DNA of 64,000 bases from Heterotrichella gracilis (GCA_032358255.1 JAULBX010000003.1:124001-188000); one strand, 5' to 3'; numbered from the stretch's first letter, positions 22,198-35,051 are shown. Notes: generated by a model from the letters alone, not told the origin. Program-made: numbers and translations.

Positions 22198-23549
22198 GTT
22201 CGTAGGTTCCAGGCTCGATTGCACGCGAGTAGCATGTCTTGCGGCAAACGAGTGGCCGAGTACACCAGAGGCTGCATGCGGGTGCCATGGGAATGACCCA
22301 ACGGGCCGTGGCGGACGATGGCCAGGCACCAAGACGCCGAATCCTGGCGATATACATGGTTTTGTGGTACAGTGGGTGTGGTGGGATTCCATGGTAGCGT
22401 CTCGCTAGCCGACAGGGGTGTTGTTTTGCCAAGTGCACGCTCGGATCTGCATGACTGGGTGACTGAGGCAGTCCTCCCGGCGGGCAGGCGTCAATAGCCT
22501 GAGATCACTGTGAGCTTCCCTTTAAATAATACAATACAATATCATAGGGTAGCACTGTACCACTTCATATACTATGCCTTCTCGACATGGGCATACGCAT
22601 GTGGGCACCAGAGCCGCTCGGACACCTGTCCCAAAAGCAACAGGTATGCATGCGCTGCTGACTACGAAGGTGTCCGTGCAGCGGTACTTACACCTGTACA
22701 GGCTACCGCGACTTCAAGTTGACCCAAAGCAAGCATAGTACAATAGAAGGAGGATAAGCTTAATTAACCCTGCACTTTGGTGGCACTGAGTGGCAGGTGT
22801 TGTCGTGGCGTGCTGCAAGCCTGCCCCAACTAGTGCTATATCACATGTTACAACAGTTGTGCTGGGCAAAGCGCTGCGCTGCCTTGCGCTTGGAAGTCTT
22901 GCAGGCGTCATCGATACCCCAGGTAATGAGCTTGGTCCACGGTGAAGCGCTGTGCAAGTAGACTTAAGGTAATGCATGCATGCTGTGCATGCTCGCAACC
23001 TTGCGCAAATATACAACGACGTACAGTGTCACAAGCGGCATCTCAGGTGAGTGTTGCGTACTCAAAGGTTAGCACTGTTTAAGTAGGTAGCTGGTGGTTT
23101 CTTCTGTCCCAGTGATTCTCATGTGCATGCATCATGGGGTAATTGGATGTGGATGTGCTACGTAAGTTTGTGTGCGGCCAGTAGATCTATGTTTCCAGTA
23201 ACGATGCCAGTGAGACTGCATTGTGTCCTGTGAACAAACCCCGTGCACTGCGTGTTTAAAGCCTCTCCATCCAGATATATAGCTGCCTCATCAATAGGAA
23301 ACATAATGCCGCTGGCGGTCTGGCAAGCTTGGAGTGCTCATCACCCCACTCTGTTTTGCAAGCTTTACTTCAAAGGACAGCATTGGAAACTCACAACAAC
23401 CGCAATTGCGCCTATAGGCAGCTCCCAATCTATCGCAAGTGGATGCCAAGGCCTGCACCAAGTGCTGAGTCAGCTAGACAAGTCACAACAGGAGTCTTCT
23501 CCAGTTTAGGCTTACGGGTTTCCTCAAGGCAGCCACCCAGCCCTGCAGC
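22198..23549. other. Divergent intergenic region RNase III / DDB2
   Basis: About 1.35 kb between two divergently transcribed genes, so it should hold both promoters. No exon chain was recognised. No clear TATA box or operator can be assigned from sequence alone. Confidence 0.5.
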
Positions 23550-26500
23550 ATGCCTCGCTGGGTGATAGCAAGCGAGGAGGAGGAGGCAGCAGGGGCGGAC
23601 TCAGACCAGGAGTCGGAAGGAGTGGACTCTGAGGAGCAAGGGGAGGATGATGGGGAGGAGGCAGGGCAGGGGCCCAGCAGGGTGGACCGCACCGCCACCG
23701 CCAGCACCTCCAACGTGCAGCGCATAACCATCTCCCTCAAGCCAGGGCCGGCTGACGACGTGTGCCACGTGCGTGGGTGGACGAGCTACCCAAACCCTAA
23801 ACCCAAACCCTAAACCATAAATATATGCGTGAGTGCACGACACGCGCAGCTGTCATTGGCGATAAGCGCCTGTTCACAACCTGCCTGTTGTGCGGCCACA
23901 CCTACTGCCGTGCACACATGCCGCAGTGTGGTGCGTGCATGCCACAATACACACGTTTCAGTGTGCCCTAAGGGGGCCAGTAGGGGATCTCAGGCCGCGC
24001 CCCAGATCCTACGCCAGCACCTCGCATCTCTTGGCTGCAAATATTAGGATGTTGACACCCGACAAAGCACACAGGCTGCTAGGGTTGGGCCGGCACTGGA
24101 TTGGGGTTTAGGGTTTAGGTGCCGACCCTCCGCCAGGTACCCTTGTGCATGATGATGTGACACGTCGTGTGTTGTGTCAAACCCAAAACCTTAAACCCTC
24201 AACCGTGCCTGGTGGTAATACGAGCTTGGCCCATCTGCGGTGCAGGTGTGTGGCAAGAAGGGGCACAACGCAGGCTTTGTGGGGGCAAAGTACCTGGACT
24301 GCCCCAACCGGCCCTGCTACCTGTGCAAGATGGCTGGCCACACCACCGCCACCTGCCCCTACAAGACCGCGCCTGAGACGGGGTGCGAGCGCGCCAGCGG
24401 GGTGGCCGAGCACTCTTTGCTGAATGCACTGCGGCAGCAGGCGCAGGATGGCAGGTGGGTATAATATGGGTGGTGGGTGCTGCACCAATGAACCATGACA
24501 CCACATGCGGGCCCTGGCATGTGGCGCTGCAGTTAATCTGACGCGTCATGTAATCAGTGGCATGCGGCGCCAGCGGGGTTGCATAGCATACTTATTGGAT
24601 GCACTGCGGCAGCAGGCGCAGGATGGCAGGTGGGTGGGTGGTGGGTCCACGTCATGTGGCAGCCATGGGGATCCCCATTACGGCGCCTGCAACCCATTGA
24701 CGTGTTGTGCCGCATATGATCTGATGGTGCATGTGACTGGTGGCATGTGATCAGTGGCGTGTGCTCGGTGGCACGCGATTGGTGGCAAGCAATTGGTGGC
24801 ATGAGGTTTCCAATTGACGCACTGACTTGTGGCGTGTGGTGCTGCATTTTATTTGATGGCCCCATTTGTTTATTGGGTTGTGGGGCCGCATGATCATGAC
24901 GGCACATGGGATCAAAAGTTGTTGTCGCAGATCATGACGGCACATGGGATCAAGACTTGTTGTCGCATGATCATGACGGTACATGGGATCAAAGTCTTCT
25001 GTCGCCGCATGTACCATAGCATCGCGTATGGTCATGGGTAGTGGCCGCTGCGTGTGCTCTTGATGTCCGATGCGGTCATTGGCGTGCTCAGTGTGATGAT
25101 GGCACAAATGGTTGTCCGGGCGGGGCTGGGATTAGGGTTTCATGTTCCGCAAGCTGAGCAAGAGTGGTTGCGTGTCTGGCTGGGCGCCTGACCTGCTTAT
25201 AAACCCGACGTTTTGACGTGTGTGCAGGCCCCGCTGCGTTCCCATCAAGGCGCAGCAATGGCACGTGGATGCTGCAGTGCTCAAGCTGCACTCCAGGCGC
25301 TGCACCTGCCTGGAATTCCATCCCACGCTGGTAAAAACTGAAACTGAAAACGTTCGTCTGCCACTGGCTGCGTGCTCATTGCAAGTGGTGTACGGTGCAT
25401 GAGCGCAGGCAATAGGGGGGGCAGTGGGGGCCTAATGCGTGTTGAACACAATCTGGTTGTAAGTAATTGCACCTCGTCCACTTCCCTTGAGATGTGAATC
25501 AGATTTCAACCAATGTGGTCCTGCGTGCATCATCTGCAGATCATGGAGCATCATGTGATCAGCCCTAGCACATCCAGCGTTCATTGCGTGGAACTTCAAT
25601 CTGTCTTATTCTGTTTTATTTTCGAAGTCCAATGTCCTCGCTTGCCGATCACCGTGCAGGACCACCTAGTGATCAGCGGCGACAAGAAGGGCCAGATTGC
25701 TGTGTGGGACTTCCAGCGGGTGGTTGAGCGCACCGTGTACAACAACATCAACAAGTGGTACACTGCGGGGCTGCGCTGCATGCGGGGGGGGGATGGCATG
25801 GGCTGTGTGTCGGCATCGTCGGATGGCACTGTCAAGGTGGGTGGGTGGGTTAGTCCAACTACAGTCAATTGCTAGCAGTACAGCCAGATTATCAGTCTGG
25901 CCAAGCCATGTCTTGGCACGGCAGATAATTTGCAGCGCCCAGCCTTGTCCTGGCACTGGGGATTGTTCGCAATGGTTATTGAACAATTTTAAGCATTTAC
26001 AGCTGAAATAGATGACACCATGAAGCTGAGGGGTGGACAGGTAATTAGTAGAGTGCATTCAGCAGCCAGATAAGCAGCATATGACACAGTCACAAACCCC
26101 TCGAATAGCAGGTGTGATGCGTGTGCCAATTATTGCAATCCACTTGCAAGGACTGCAGGTGCATGCTCGTAGGCATTGAGGCTCCTAGGCATTGAGGCTC
26201 CTAGGTATTGAGGCTACAAGTAGGCCGATGGGATAAGCTTGCACCCTGTCCTCCTAATTCAGGTGTTTGACATTGAGACTGGGGACCACAACACGCTGCT
26301 GGAGCTCAACCCCGGGGGCTGGATCAACGGAGTGAGCACAGAGAAAAACTGGGGCATGCTGTATGGCCTGGACGTGTCAGCCATCAGCGGTCTGGTGGTG
26401 TCTGGGGATTCCTTTGGCAACGTGCACTTTATGGACAGCCGCATGCAGGCTGTGGTCAACTCCTCACTCATTCACAAGAAGAACACCAAGGTGACGTCGG

Positions 26501-28451
26501 TGCATATCAACCCAGTGGATCCGCACCTGGTGATGACGGCTGGCAACGACTACTTTGCAAGGCTGCTGGACATCAGGGCGCTGTCCTCCAGCGGCGATGC
26601 CAAGGGTGAGTGGCAGCGTGCAATGCATGTGCACATGCCTTTCATTCTGGGCTACAACAGCATTAATCACACCGTTTTATTGCAGATGCGTTACATGTGT
26701 ATGCACCGTCACTGTCAAGTACCAATATCTATTTGATCAAGTATCAATGTCCCTTTGACACTATAATTCACAGGGAGCCCATTGGAGGCTCTGCACGCTG
26801 ATTGAGTGGAATAATCATACTGGATGATAGTTCCATTTGATGTATCCAGCTATGGTGCAGGTGTTTCCACATGATCCTCTCCCATGTGCACAGGCAAGTC
26901 CTCAGTGGAGCCACCCAGCCAGATCCACGGGCTCCAGCACCCCAAGGTCATCAACGCAGCCTACTTCAGCCCAATCACCGGCACCAAGATCATGACCACG
27001 TGTCAGGACAACAGGCTGAGGGTCTGGGACTATGTGTACGACATAGACAAGCCTGCGGATCGCGAGATCGTGCACAGCAATGACTTCAATCGCTACCTGA
27101 CCCCTTTCAAGGCTGAGTGGGACCCCAAGGATGCCAGCGAGAGGATCGTGGTGGTGGGCAGGTGCGCACAGTGGTGAAACTGCACTCGTTTGGTCAATCT
27201 GCATGTGGGGCCGTAGGGATGTGTAGCCGCTCCTAGACAGGGGCGCGCTGCCCTAACTTGCGCACAGATGTCCGATTCAGTACTTTCCCCCTATATGGCC
27301 CCCAGCTGCGCCAAGTAGTTTGTTAAATTCAATTTACCCACTGCGTCTCAAATTTGGTTTACCATCATTCTTCCACTCGGTGGCTGCTGGTGGGCGCTGA
27401 TACCATACCACCATGGTACCACCCAGTTGTTTACCGTCACAGGGTGACTTTAGCCCTCGACCAGGGCCAGGCATCATGTAAGATGCGCATCAAGGTCGCA
27501 GGGCTTAGCTCTTGATTGCGTATAGTTACTTGCGTGCATGCAAGAGTTGCTTGGCGCTGCATGTACAGCTAATCTGGCTGTACTGCTGGAATGGCATGTT
27601 ACCAACTGATGCGAGTCCTTGCACAGTATGTTAAAAAAACCGTGTAATCCTTCAGGTACATCAGTGAGGACTTTGGGGGCATGGCGCTGCACCCAGTGGA
27701 CATCCTGGATGCCTCCACCGGCAGGCTCATATCAGAGCTGGTTGACCCCAATCTCACCACCATCTGCCCGGTAAACAAGCCCCACGCAAGGCTGGACCTC
27801 ATTGTGTCTGGCAGCTCCCGGTCACTGTATGCATGGAGGCCCGTGGCTGACGGTGAGAACTCGCACTACTTGGACAACCGCAGGCTCCAAGGGGTTGAAA
27901 GCAATGGGATTGGTTTGTTAGTTTTCCTGGTCTGTGCCCTGACCACTGCTGTCTGCTGTTGTCTGACTAGCAGTCGCCAGCAACTGATAGCAGAGAGTGT
28001 CGGCTACCGCTGTCAAGGGTTTTACAGCTGTCTTCTATTGGCTATTGCTGTGAGTTGTTGCACAGTATGATTCAATCTATTGTGAGGTGTTGCACAGTAG
28101 AATGCATTTTTATTGTGAGGTGTTGCACAGTACAATCTAATACATGTGGCTCGCCTTGTGCTTGCAGGTGAGCTGGTTGAGGAACAGATCTTGCTGCCGG
28201 ACAGCTTCCGGCAGGGGGCTGATGGTGCAGCAGGTGCTGGCAATTTTAAACCACTTGGATCCTCCACCTTCACTCTGTTTGATGCTGACCCTGATGTGGG
28301 CAAGAAGAAGGGCAAGGGTGCCAAGGCTGCACAGGCGGAGGAGGAGGAGGAGGATGGGCCTGTGAAGAAGAAAGGCAAAGGCAGCAGAGGTGGAGGCAGT
28401 GCTGGGCAGGATGGCAAGGGGGGATCAGCACCCAAAAAGCCACGCAAGTAG
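23550..28451 (+). CDS. Plant-type DNA damage-binding protein 2 (UV-DDB2)
   Basis: Predicted exons: 23550-23768, 24246-24454, 25228-25330, 25660-25836, 26263-26605, 26894-27161, 27656-27852, 28168-28451; 1800 nt, 599 residues. An acidic N-terminus precedes two cysteine clusters (CHVCGKKGH at about 72-80; CYLCKMAGHTTATC, a CX2CX4HX4C zinc knuckle, just after), as in plant DDB2. WD40 blades follow (LVISGDKKGQIAVWDF; LVVSGDSFGNVHFMD; IMTTCQDNRLRVWDY; IVSGSSRSLYAWRP). The tail is Lys/Glu-rich (EEEEEDGPVKKKGK) and probably nuclear-localising. DDB2 recognises UV photolesions in chromatin and links the CUL4-DDB1 ubiquitin ligase to global-genome nucleotide excision repair. Intron 2 has an echo of exon 2 and a satellite-like repeat. 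The join across exon 1 completes the first zinc cluster, which supports this start. Confidence 0.93.
23788..23816. repeat. Interstitial CCCTAAA repeats in DDB2 intron 1
   Basis: Several CCCTAAAC units directly after the exon-1 donor region; further TTTAGGG units occur near 24105-24118 in the same intron. Confidence 0.85.
24393..24648. repeat. Echo of DDB2 exon-2 donor (about 175-bp period)
   Basis: The exon-2 end (GCACTGCGGCAGCAGGCGCA, then GGATGGCAGGTGGGT with its donor) is repeated almost perfectly at about 24600-24640. The preceding 30 bp are more diverged. Both copies have a usable-looking GCAG/GTGGGT donor. Confidence 0.93.
24893..25010. repeat. Three-copy tandem repeat (about 43 bp) in DDB2 intron 2
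   Basis: Units contain GATCATGACGGCACATGGGA followed by TCAAAAGTTGTTGTCGC with small differences. Confidence 0.9.
26170..26216. repeat. 18-bp triplicate in DDB2 intron 4
   Basis: GGCATTGAGGCTCCTAG-like units occur three times in tandem. Confidence 0.85.
28051..28137. repeat. Three-copy tandem repeat in DDB2 intron 7
   Basis: Units of about 37 bp around TGTGAGGTGTTGCACAGTA, ending just before the exon-8 acceptor. Confidence 0.85.
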
Positions 28452-29687
28452 GCGCGATGTCAACCAAAACAGCACCACAGCGGCGTATTTTCCAGGGTTG
28501 ATTGCTTCAGATTGCTGCCGCTGCTGGTACCGTGTATTCCTGGCAACTTTGTTGGTTCAATCAATCTAATCAGTGATTGTTCATAAATGCAACCCGTCTC
28601 AGTGCGGGGCACATGTGGGTGGGGCGCATGTGGGGAAGCGCAAGTGGCCGCTCAGACTGTGCACATGGTCATGTCTCGGGGGAGGGGTGCATGTACACCG
28701 GTACATAGCTCTTGAGGCAGTGCAGAGTGTGTGCAACCTGACAAAATGCTACTCTGTGAATAGGAACTGGCAGCTCACACGTGTACCGCTGCACGTCAGC
28801 CGGCGCCCATATTATATGTACAATTCCCCCTCTGCCTGTAACAGTCAAAGTCCTGGCCATTTACACTGTGTCTGAGTCAATCCTAACGAATGTACTCTGC
28901 CTGCATGGTGGTCTGACAGGCCTGCCCAGCATGCAGACCATGATCAATGATGGACAATGCACTGACAATAATTTATGCGTAAGTAACTTACGCATAAATG
29001 TTAACAAATAAGTTTGTGGAGGAATGAATCCAGATTTGTGCTGCAGCCAGTATCAGTCTGGTCAGCTTACGAGCAAGCCACATGGCATTGCAGTCACTGT
29101 GTGTGTTCAAACAGCACGTGCCACAGTGGGTTCAGCAATGTCATCCTGATTGGAGTAGCAGCAACTGCTCTGCAGTCTGAGTTGCACATCCACAGGCTGT
29201 TGATGTTCAACGCCACAAGGCTGGCTACAAATCAGCTTGGTTTGAATTTGATTCAATTCTGTCCTGACAGGGGACTGCGCATGGGGACACCAAAGGATGG
29301 ATTCGTCTTGATTACAGACTGCGTGTGAACGGCGCCAACAAGCATGACTGTCATGCTTGATGCCTACCAGACCAGGTGCTACTAAGCAGCATAAAAATAT
29401 TAAGCCAGAATTTGTCGCATTACGCATACATGAATATGAGTCGCCTCTGCCAGCGGCCAAAGCCTATGGGGCATTGGTAGCGTTAGCATAGACAAGATAA
29501 ATTTGCAATGGCCCAGAAGACTGACGCAGGTTCAACCGGTTTCATACAGCGTAAATGCTCGTGCATGTAAATATCCTAGTGACGAATCTCTTCAAAATGG
29601 AAGTCCATCTGACAAAATAGATGACCAGCCTGCAGGCAATGGTCACAGCACGCCTCGAGGGCTCACGGGAGCCCAAAGTGAGCGCGC
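28452..29687. other. Convergent intergenic region DDB2 / PstS-like
   Basis: About 1.2 kb between two gene 3' ends. Apart from 3' UTRs nothing was recognised. Confidence 0.5.
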
Positions 29688-32600
29688 TTAGGGGGCTGGG
29701 AGACCGCCGTTGTTGCATCCACCGATGGTGTTGATGCTCCTGAAGCCGGCGATTGCACTTGACTTGATCTGCGCACCAGAGGAGAAATGGGTAAGAGACA
29801 GGGAAAAAAGCAAACGTACGGTGACATTTCCAATGGGGCGGGTGACACTGCATGCTGATGATTCTTAGCTGCAGGTTGACTGCCAACCATGATGGCATTG
29901 TTATTTATCAGTCCATCATAGACCATGATGCTCAACAGCCGATCTGTTGTGGAATGTTTCTCAATGTGCCTGTGCGGCATTGAGCTTCCAATCTGGCAAG
30001 AATAGGCCTTGGTGCTCAACTAGTTAGGATTTACCCTGAAGCTGGTCTGTGCAAACTTGAAAGGCAGGGAGGTTACGGTTTAGGGCTTACTTTGAAGCTG
30101 GTCTGTGCAAACTTGTAGGCGGGGAGGCGGGCCTGGCCACCATTGTTTGCCAACCAGAAGCCAGCCACAGACTTGGTCACGCAGCCCTTGACCTGGAGGC
30201 CTGCAGGTCATAAAAATAAAATTAATTGATTAATAAAAAAAAATTATATATTTTATTTATAAATAAAACAACTAAAGTAATTAAAAATAGAATACTGGGG
30301 AATCATCCAGTTGGCAGCACAGCAACAGCAGCATGGTTGCAGATACCTGGTTCACACCAGCTACTGTGGAGTGAGCTATGCCGACTAGCCACGCAAGTGG
30401 TGCCCGCACATTGCCAGCCATGATGCTGGTGTCACAAGTGTGCACCAGTCCTACCCACCATGCAGTCTGAGAAGCCATTGGGGTTTGACGTTCATTCAGG
30501 GTTTTTCCAGGCATAGCCGTCTGCAATGCAACAGGTGTTAGGGTTCCAGGGTTAAGGGTTTTGCGAGTACGCACCAACTTGGTTGTCCTGCACCATCATG
30601 AACGCCAGGAAGCCCATGGGGTACTGGTTGGGCTTGCCGGCCAGGGTCAGGTAGTTCTGGTTCCAGTTTCCGTTGAGGGTGGGGGGGATGGCGCCCTTGA
30701 TGAAGTCATCCAGGCCGGCGTAGTTGGCACGGCTGCCCAGGAACTTGCACGCCTGGTTGCACAGGGTGACCTCCTTGAGTCCGCCCCTCAGCCCGATGAA
30801 GGTATCTATGTACCTGCGCGGGGCAGATGCAGAGATTAGGGTTGTGGAGCAGATCGAGGTTAGGGTTTCGGGGCGAGTTCAGGGATCCATGTGGTATTAC
30901 GTGTACCGAGCAATGTCAGAGTTTAGGGTTCAGAGCGGATTCAGGGATCAGGGTTTTCTGTACATGCATCCTGCAGTGGAGATTACAAGGATGGGCCCCA
31001 TAATGATTAACTTGTATTACAGACTCGGCGCCTCGGTAACGGCAGTCGTAGCAAGGGAAGAGGACATAAGGGGACAGAGCCTGGCTAGTTATTCCGCCCG
31101 GGGTGGTGTCCGCCAAACACTAATCCTCCAGGCAGCTGCACTTATCAACAGCAGGGTCTGACATCTGGGCTTAGGGACTGTGTGTTGGTGTGAACCCTAC
31201 AGTCAAGGGTCCCTGCCTGAATTCAGTTCGCCTACATTCAACGCCGCCCGCTAATGGCGTTGATGTCTGCATCTAGGATATGTGTAGGGTGCCTACGGTC
31301 CAGGGTCCCTGCACGTACCCAACGGCTGTTTAGGGTTTAGGGTTCACGTACCCAATGGCACCAGGGGTGGAGGTGATGAAGGCTTTCATTGCCTCTGATC
31401 CTGTCCTACGAGCCACATTGGAGCCCACAATGGCCGTGGGGTTGCCATTTCCGGGTGTGGTCCACACGCCGCGGCAGTTGGCGTACAGGTGGTTGGTGAG
31501 GGCAGTGGAGGAGCCGGAGTTGTCGGAGCGGAACACAGCCTTGAGGGCCAGGTTGGGGCCGCTGCATGCAAAGCAAAGGAGTCAGTAAATGCGGATGGAA
31601 GAGTGGATATGCTTGTGCACACACCCTGGCAATGCAGCCGGTCCTTGGATGTCCTTTCTCCTATCAATGTACCAATGTGTTACAATGAATGGAAGCGAAG
31701 TCGGATCAGAGCTTATGTAGAGGTTTGAGTCACCACATGGTTGGTACAAGCACACAGGGCTGTCAGTAATACCCATGGGGCCTGCTAATGCAGAGCATTT
31801 GATATGTACCATGTTTGCAAATGCAGAGCAACGCCTCCACCTCTCAGGCCCATTTTAATTCATTTAGCTGAAGGGAAAAACTATGCAGCCTGACCTTGAA
31901 CAGGCTGTTGGTAGGCAGGGGAAGTAAGAAAGAGAAAAAAGCTTGGCCCCATCAATTCATTACCATTTGTCATTCCATTTGGAGTTGTATAATTACCAAC
32001 TAATAATGTATATTGTTTGGCTCAGCAGAACGGCTTCCTTTCACTAGGTTGCAAATTGTGAGCATTGAGTTCACCACCACTGCCCGGCATTGCAGGGCAC
32101 AACGCTCGAGGGTTATTGATGCCGTACGTACCCGACTTGGTTCCAGTTGGTGACTTGACCCCTGAAGATCCTAGCCAGCTGGCAGGCGTTCAGTCCCTTA
32201 GAAAATGGAATCCCTGCGCCAGCAACGTATGACATTGAACAACATGACATCGATGTGTGAGCAGGTGACAGAGAGGGAGTGAAGTGAGAGAGGTGAGTAT
32301 GGTCATGTGCACCCCCTGTTCAGCTCATGGGCAGGGTGCTACTGCGGTGTCCTGTGATCACAGTGCACATGGCGCTAGAGACAGGGCTTTGCAGTCACAT
32401 GTGACGTGCGCAGTGCCAATGTTATATAAGCACGTGACTTACTGGGGTTGATGAACACGCTGATGGTGCCGATGGCGAATGGGATCTGGTGGGTGGCCCT
32501 GCACACAAGGACACGTGTTCATCACGAGCTGCTATTAGCTGCTGTAATACCAAGGCAGAACCATTGACCAAACCCTAGACCAGTTGTAGCATAAGCTGTA

Positions 32601-33843
32601 AACAGAAGGCAAGGCTGTACTATAGTTATAAGCTTGGCGAAACACTTGGTATGCCAACAACATAACAAACCCTTCGTTATGAAACACAGTGAACCAGACG
32701 GGTGCCAGTTGAAAACTCTCGCAGCGACCCCAATCGTGACACTTGACTGTGTTGAAAGTTCCAGTAACCTCCGCAGACTTACCCCTGGGCAGTAGGGTAG
32801 GGGCTGTCGGCAAAGGCCACGGCGTACTTGCCGCTCTGCACACCGCTCCTGCCGCCACCGGATCCAGACCCGTCATAGGGCAGGAGACGGACGGGGCCGT
32901 ATTTGGCGCCCAATGTGGTCTGTGCCCTCTGGGCGATGTCTACGTTCAGGGCTGATTGGGCGGTGGAGCCTCCAATGGGGACACTGACTGCGCGGGCACA
33001 AAAACGTGTCAGAACAAGCACAGAGGTACGGCAGGCAGCAGTCACACGGCGCGCTAAGGAGGTTGGATGGTTTGTTGGTGCGTATGGACCCAGGAACTGC
33101 AATGGCGGGTGCCAGCTGTTGCCCATATGCATCATATGTATGTGCGCATGGGTGCGGGGCGCCACGCGCGCGCAACAAGCCTAGCGCGCGATGGGGGACG
33201 AGCGAAACAGTTACAGCTACGAGGCCAATGCAAATAGGATATACTATCTGGTTGGCGGCGCGAACCAAACATGTGGTTCGCAACTGCAGAGCGCACATTT
33301 TTAGACCACCATGGCCAAGTGGTACAACACACTACACCTCGCTAGAGGGAGACTCTGCACTGCACGCGTTTAGGGAACACAAAACGTTGTGTATCAGATA
33401 CACGACGTGTCTAGACGTACGTTGGAAGTGCCTGCAGCGGATGACTGAACCGTGACAGGGTGCAGGACACTTTACATGCAAAGGTCGCTCATGCTAGGGG
33501 TAACACAGAGACACCCAAACTAGGGAACTGTGGAAGTGGACACTGAAAACTGCAGTTGTAACGTGAATACGATGACTACCCCCACGTTCAGTGCTCTACA
33601 ACGGTGCGAGCAGGTGGGGTTGGTTAACGGCCAGGGTGTTCCACACACAAGCGAATACCCCACCCGCATGCGGACATGCATGCAACTGGTACAGCAGGCG
33701 GCGTTGTGCAACGTGCGTGGCAAGACAACGTGGATGAACGCGATGCAACCCGCTGTTGTTGTAGGTTCGGTTCACGACTTACTTTGTGCGTGGGCAGCCC
33801 CCAGCAGGCATGCCAAGACCAGGCAGACGGTGGAAGCCTTCAT
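29688..33843 (-). CDS. Secreted PstS-like phosphate-binding protein
   Basis: Predicted exons (minus): 33843-33783, 32987-32783, 32498-32443, 32213-32132, 31561-31352, 30813-30575, 30200-30091, 29768-29688; 1044 nt, 347 residues. Residues 1-20 (MKASTVCLVLACLLGAAHAQ) form a classical secretory signal peptide. The mature part has features of PstS, the solute-binding subunit of bacterial phosphate ABC transporters: GGSTAQSAL near the start, LLPYDGSGSGGGRSGV, KYAVAFADSPYP, IPFAIGTISVFINP, CQLARIFRGQVTNWNQVG and RSDNSGSSTALTNHL. In an alga it would bind phosphate at the cell surface or in the wall; no permease or ATPase gene is nearby. The exon 6 to exon 7 join gives a continuous frame, but a possible small exon near 30520-30492 lies in that intron and cannot be excluded. 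The phosphate role is inferred from family similarity. Confidence 0.85.
30031..30127. repeat. Echo of PstS-like exon-7 donor with TTTAGGG (about 55-bp period)
   Basis: The exon end GCACAGACCAGCTTCAAA with its GTAAGC donor (minus, about 30120-30086) is copied at about 30065-30031 as GCACAGACCAGCTTCAGG followed by GTAAAT. The two are separated by CCCTAAACCGTAACC. Both copies have a donor-like GTAA. Confidence 0.93.
31328..31343. repeat. Interstitial TTTAGGG repeat in PstS-like intron 5
   Basis: Two TTTAGGG units directly next to the exon-5 donor at 31352-31346. Confidence 0.9.
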
Positions 33844-33889
33844 CGTGCAAGATTTGCAAGAGAGTGAAGGGAAGTTTGGTTGAGCAAAC

Positions 33890-34209
33890 CTACACGAGAA
33901 CGTGCTTATACATACACCTAAAGCTGGGACAAGCAGGCGAATATCGACACGTTTGTTCCAGCCAAGGCGCCGTCGCAGCTGGCAGCGACCCTTGCGACCA
34001 AAGCTGTGCTTTTTGCAAGTTTGTGGCCAGGCTCCGGGACCGGATTCGGACGTCCGTGTAGACGCCGGATAAATCTCGGTACTTTATTTTCATCCGAGAT
34101 TCGTCCGCCACTTCAATCGGCTCGGTGGACGGCTTGTCCCACCGGAAGATCCGCAGTGGGTTTGGAGGTCCGATGAAGGGCCTGTGCATGGAATATTCCA
34201 CCTGCAAAG
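33890..34209 (-). other. Candidate exon of unknown gene upstream of PstS-like
   Basis: An open minus-strand frame preceded by a good acceptor (GCTTTGCAG/GTGGAATATTCC at 34209) encodes a segment containing HRPFIGPPNPLRIFRWDKPS and MKIKYRDLSGVYTDV. Codon use looks coding-like for about 55 residues and then loses quality before the stop at 33890. I recognise no family, and no convincing upstream exons were found. It lies only 47 bp before the PstS-like start, so it may instead be 5' leader sequence. Confidence 0.25.
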
Positions 34210-34981
34210 CTGTCAAGGGTTTTGCCTGGCTACCACAGCGATACCATACCTTATTGTAGGTGTAGAGTAGCTAGCCTGATGAATACTCTGGTTAGGTAGC
34301 TACACCAGTCCAAAGAGCCACATTTAGGGTGTCTCAAGGATGTTTTACCACTCAGGTTGTGCGCTGGTGCCCAGTGGCAATCCAGCGCACTCCAGAACCA
34401 AGCCCTGGCTCAGCTTTGGCTACAATAGTTGAAAGCTGGGTACAAGCCAGCTGGCACAGATGCAGCTTTCATGCACATTGTAAGAAAAGCCTGATCCTTG
34501 GCTGACTGGGCGAGACAGAAGTGTTGCTTGCTTAACTGCTGCTGCCATCGGTGCATGGGATACTTTGTGGCATTTGTGGTCAAGCTGTGGCTGGAGGAGC
34601 AGGTGAAGTGTTGGTCCAACACAGGGTCCAACAGGATTGAAGTTGCACCAATCCGCAGGCAGGCCATGGCAGGGGCACTTGACGTAGCATTGTGAATGGT
34701 CCAACAGGATGGTACTGTTAAGGTACTGTGAGACCGAGGCATTCTGGTGGACCATCACTTGAAGCTCTACAAGCACGAAAATGGTGTTGCCGATGGCGGG
34801 TTAGGGTTTGTGCATTGCATGTGCTGGCCATTGGAATGGCTGTGGTTGGGCAGCCCCAATTGATGAGCCAGTCGGGGAAGAACGGCTATGCCAGAACGGA
34901 AAATCAAGTGATATGGTGACAAGCACACCATGCAAGACAATGATGTTCCAGCAATACATCCACACAGACAGTCTGCCCTGT

Positions 34982-35051
34982 CCTCAAACCGGTTACGCCA
35001 CCCCTATCCCCAAACCGGTTACGCCGCCCCTGTCCCCAAACCGGTTGCGCC
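34982..35051. repeat. 26-bp minisatellite, three units with ACCGGT palindrome
   Basis: Three tandem units of the type CAAACCGGTTACGCCACCCC plus TATCCC. AACCGGTT is a perfect palindrome in the first two units. Confidence 0.9.

Noticed and set aside
30492-30520. Short possible exon encoding DGYAWKNPE in PstS-like intron 6
   Set aside because: It has an acceptor but ends in a stop without a usable donor, while direct joining of exons 6 and 7 gives a perfect frame.
34420-34776. 118-codon minus-strand open frame upstream of the PstS-like gene
   Set aside because: No domain, no splice context and no coding-like composition; overlapping frames are equally open.
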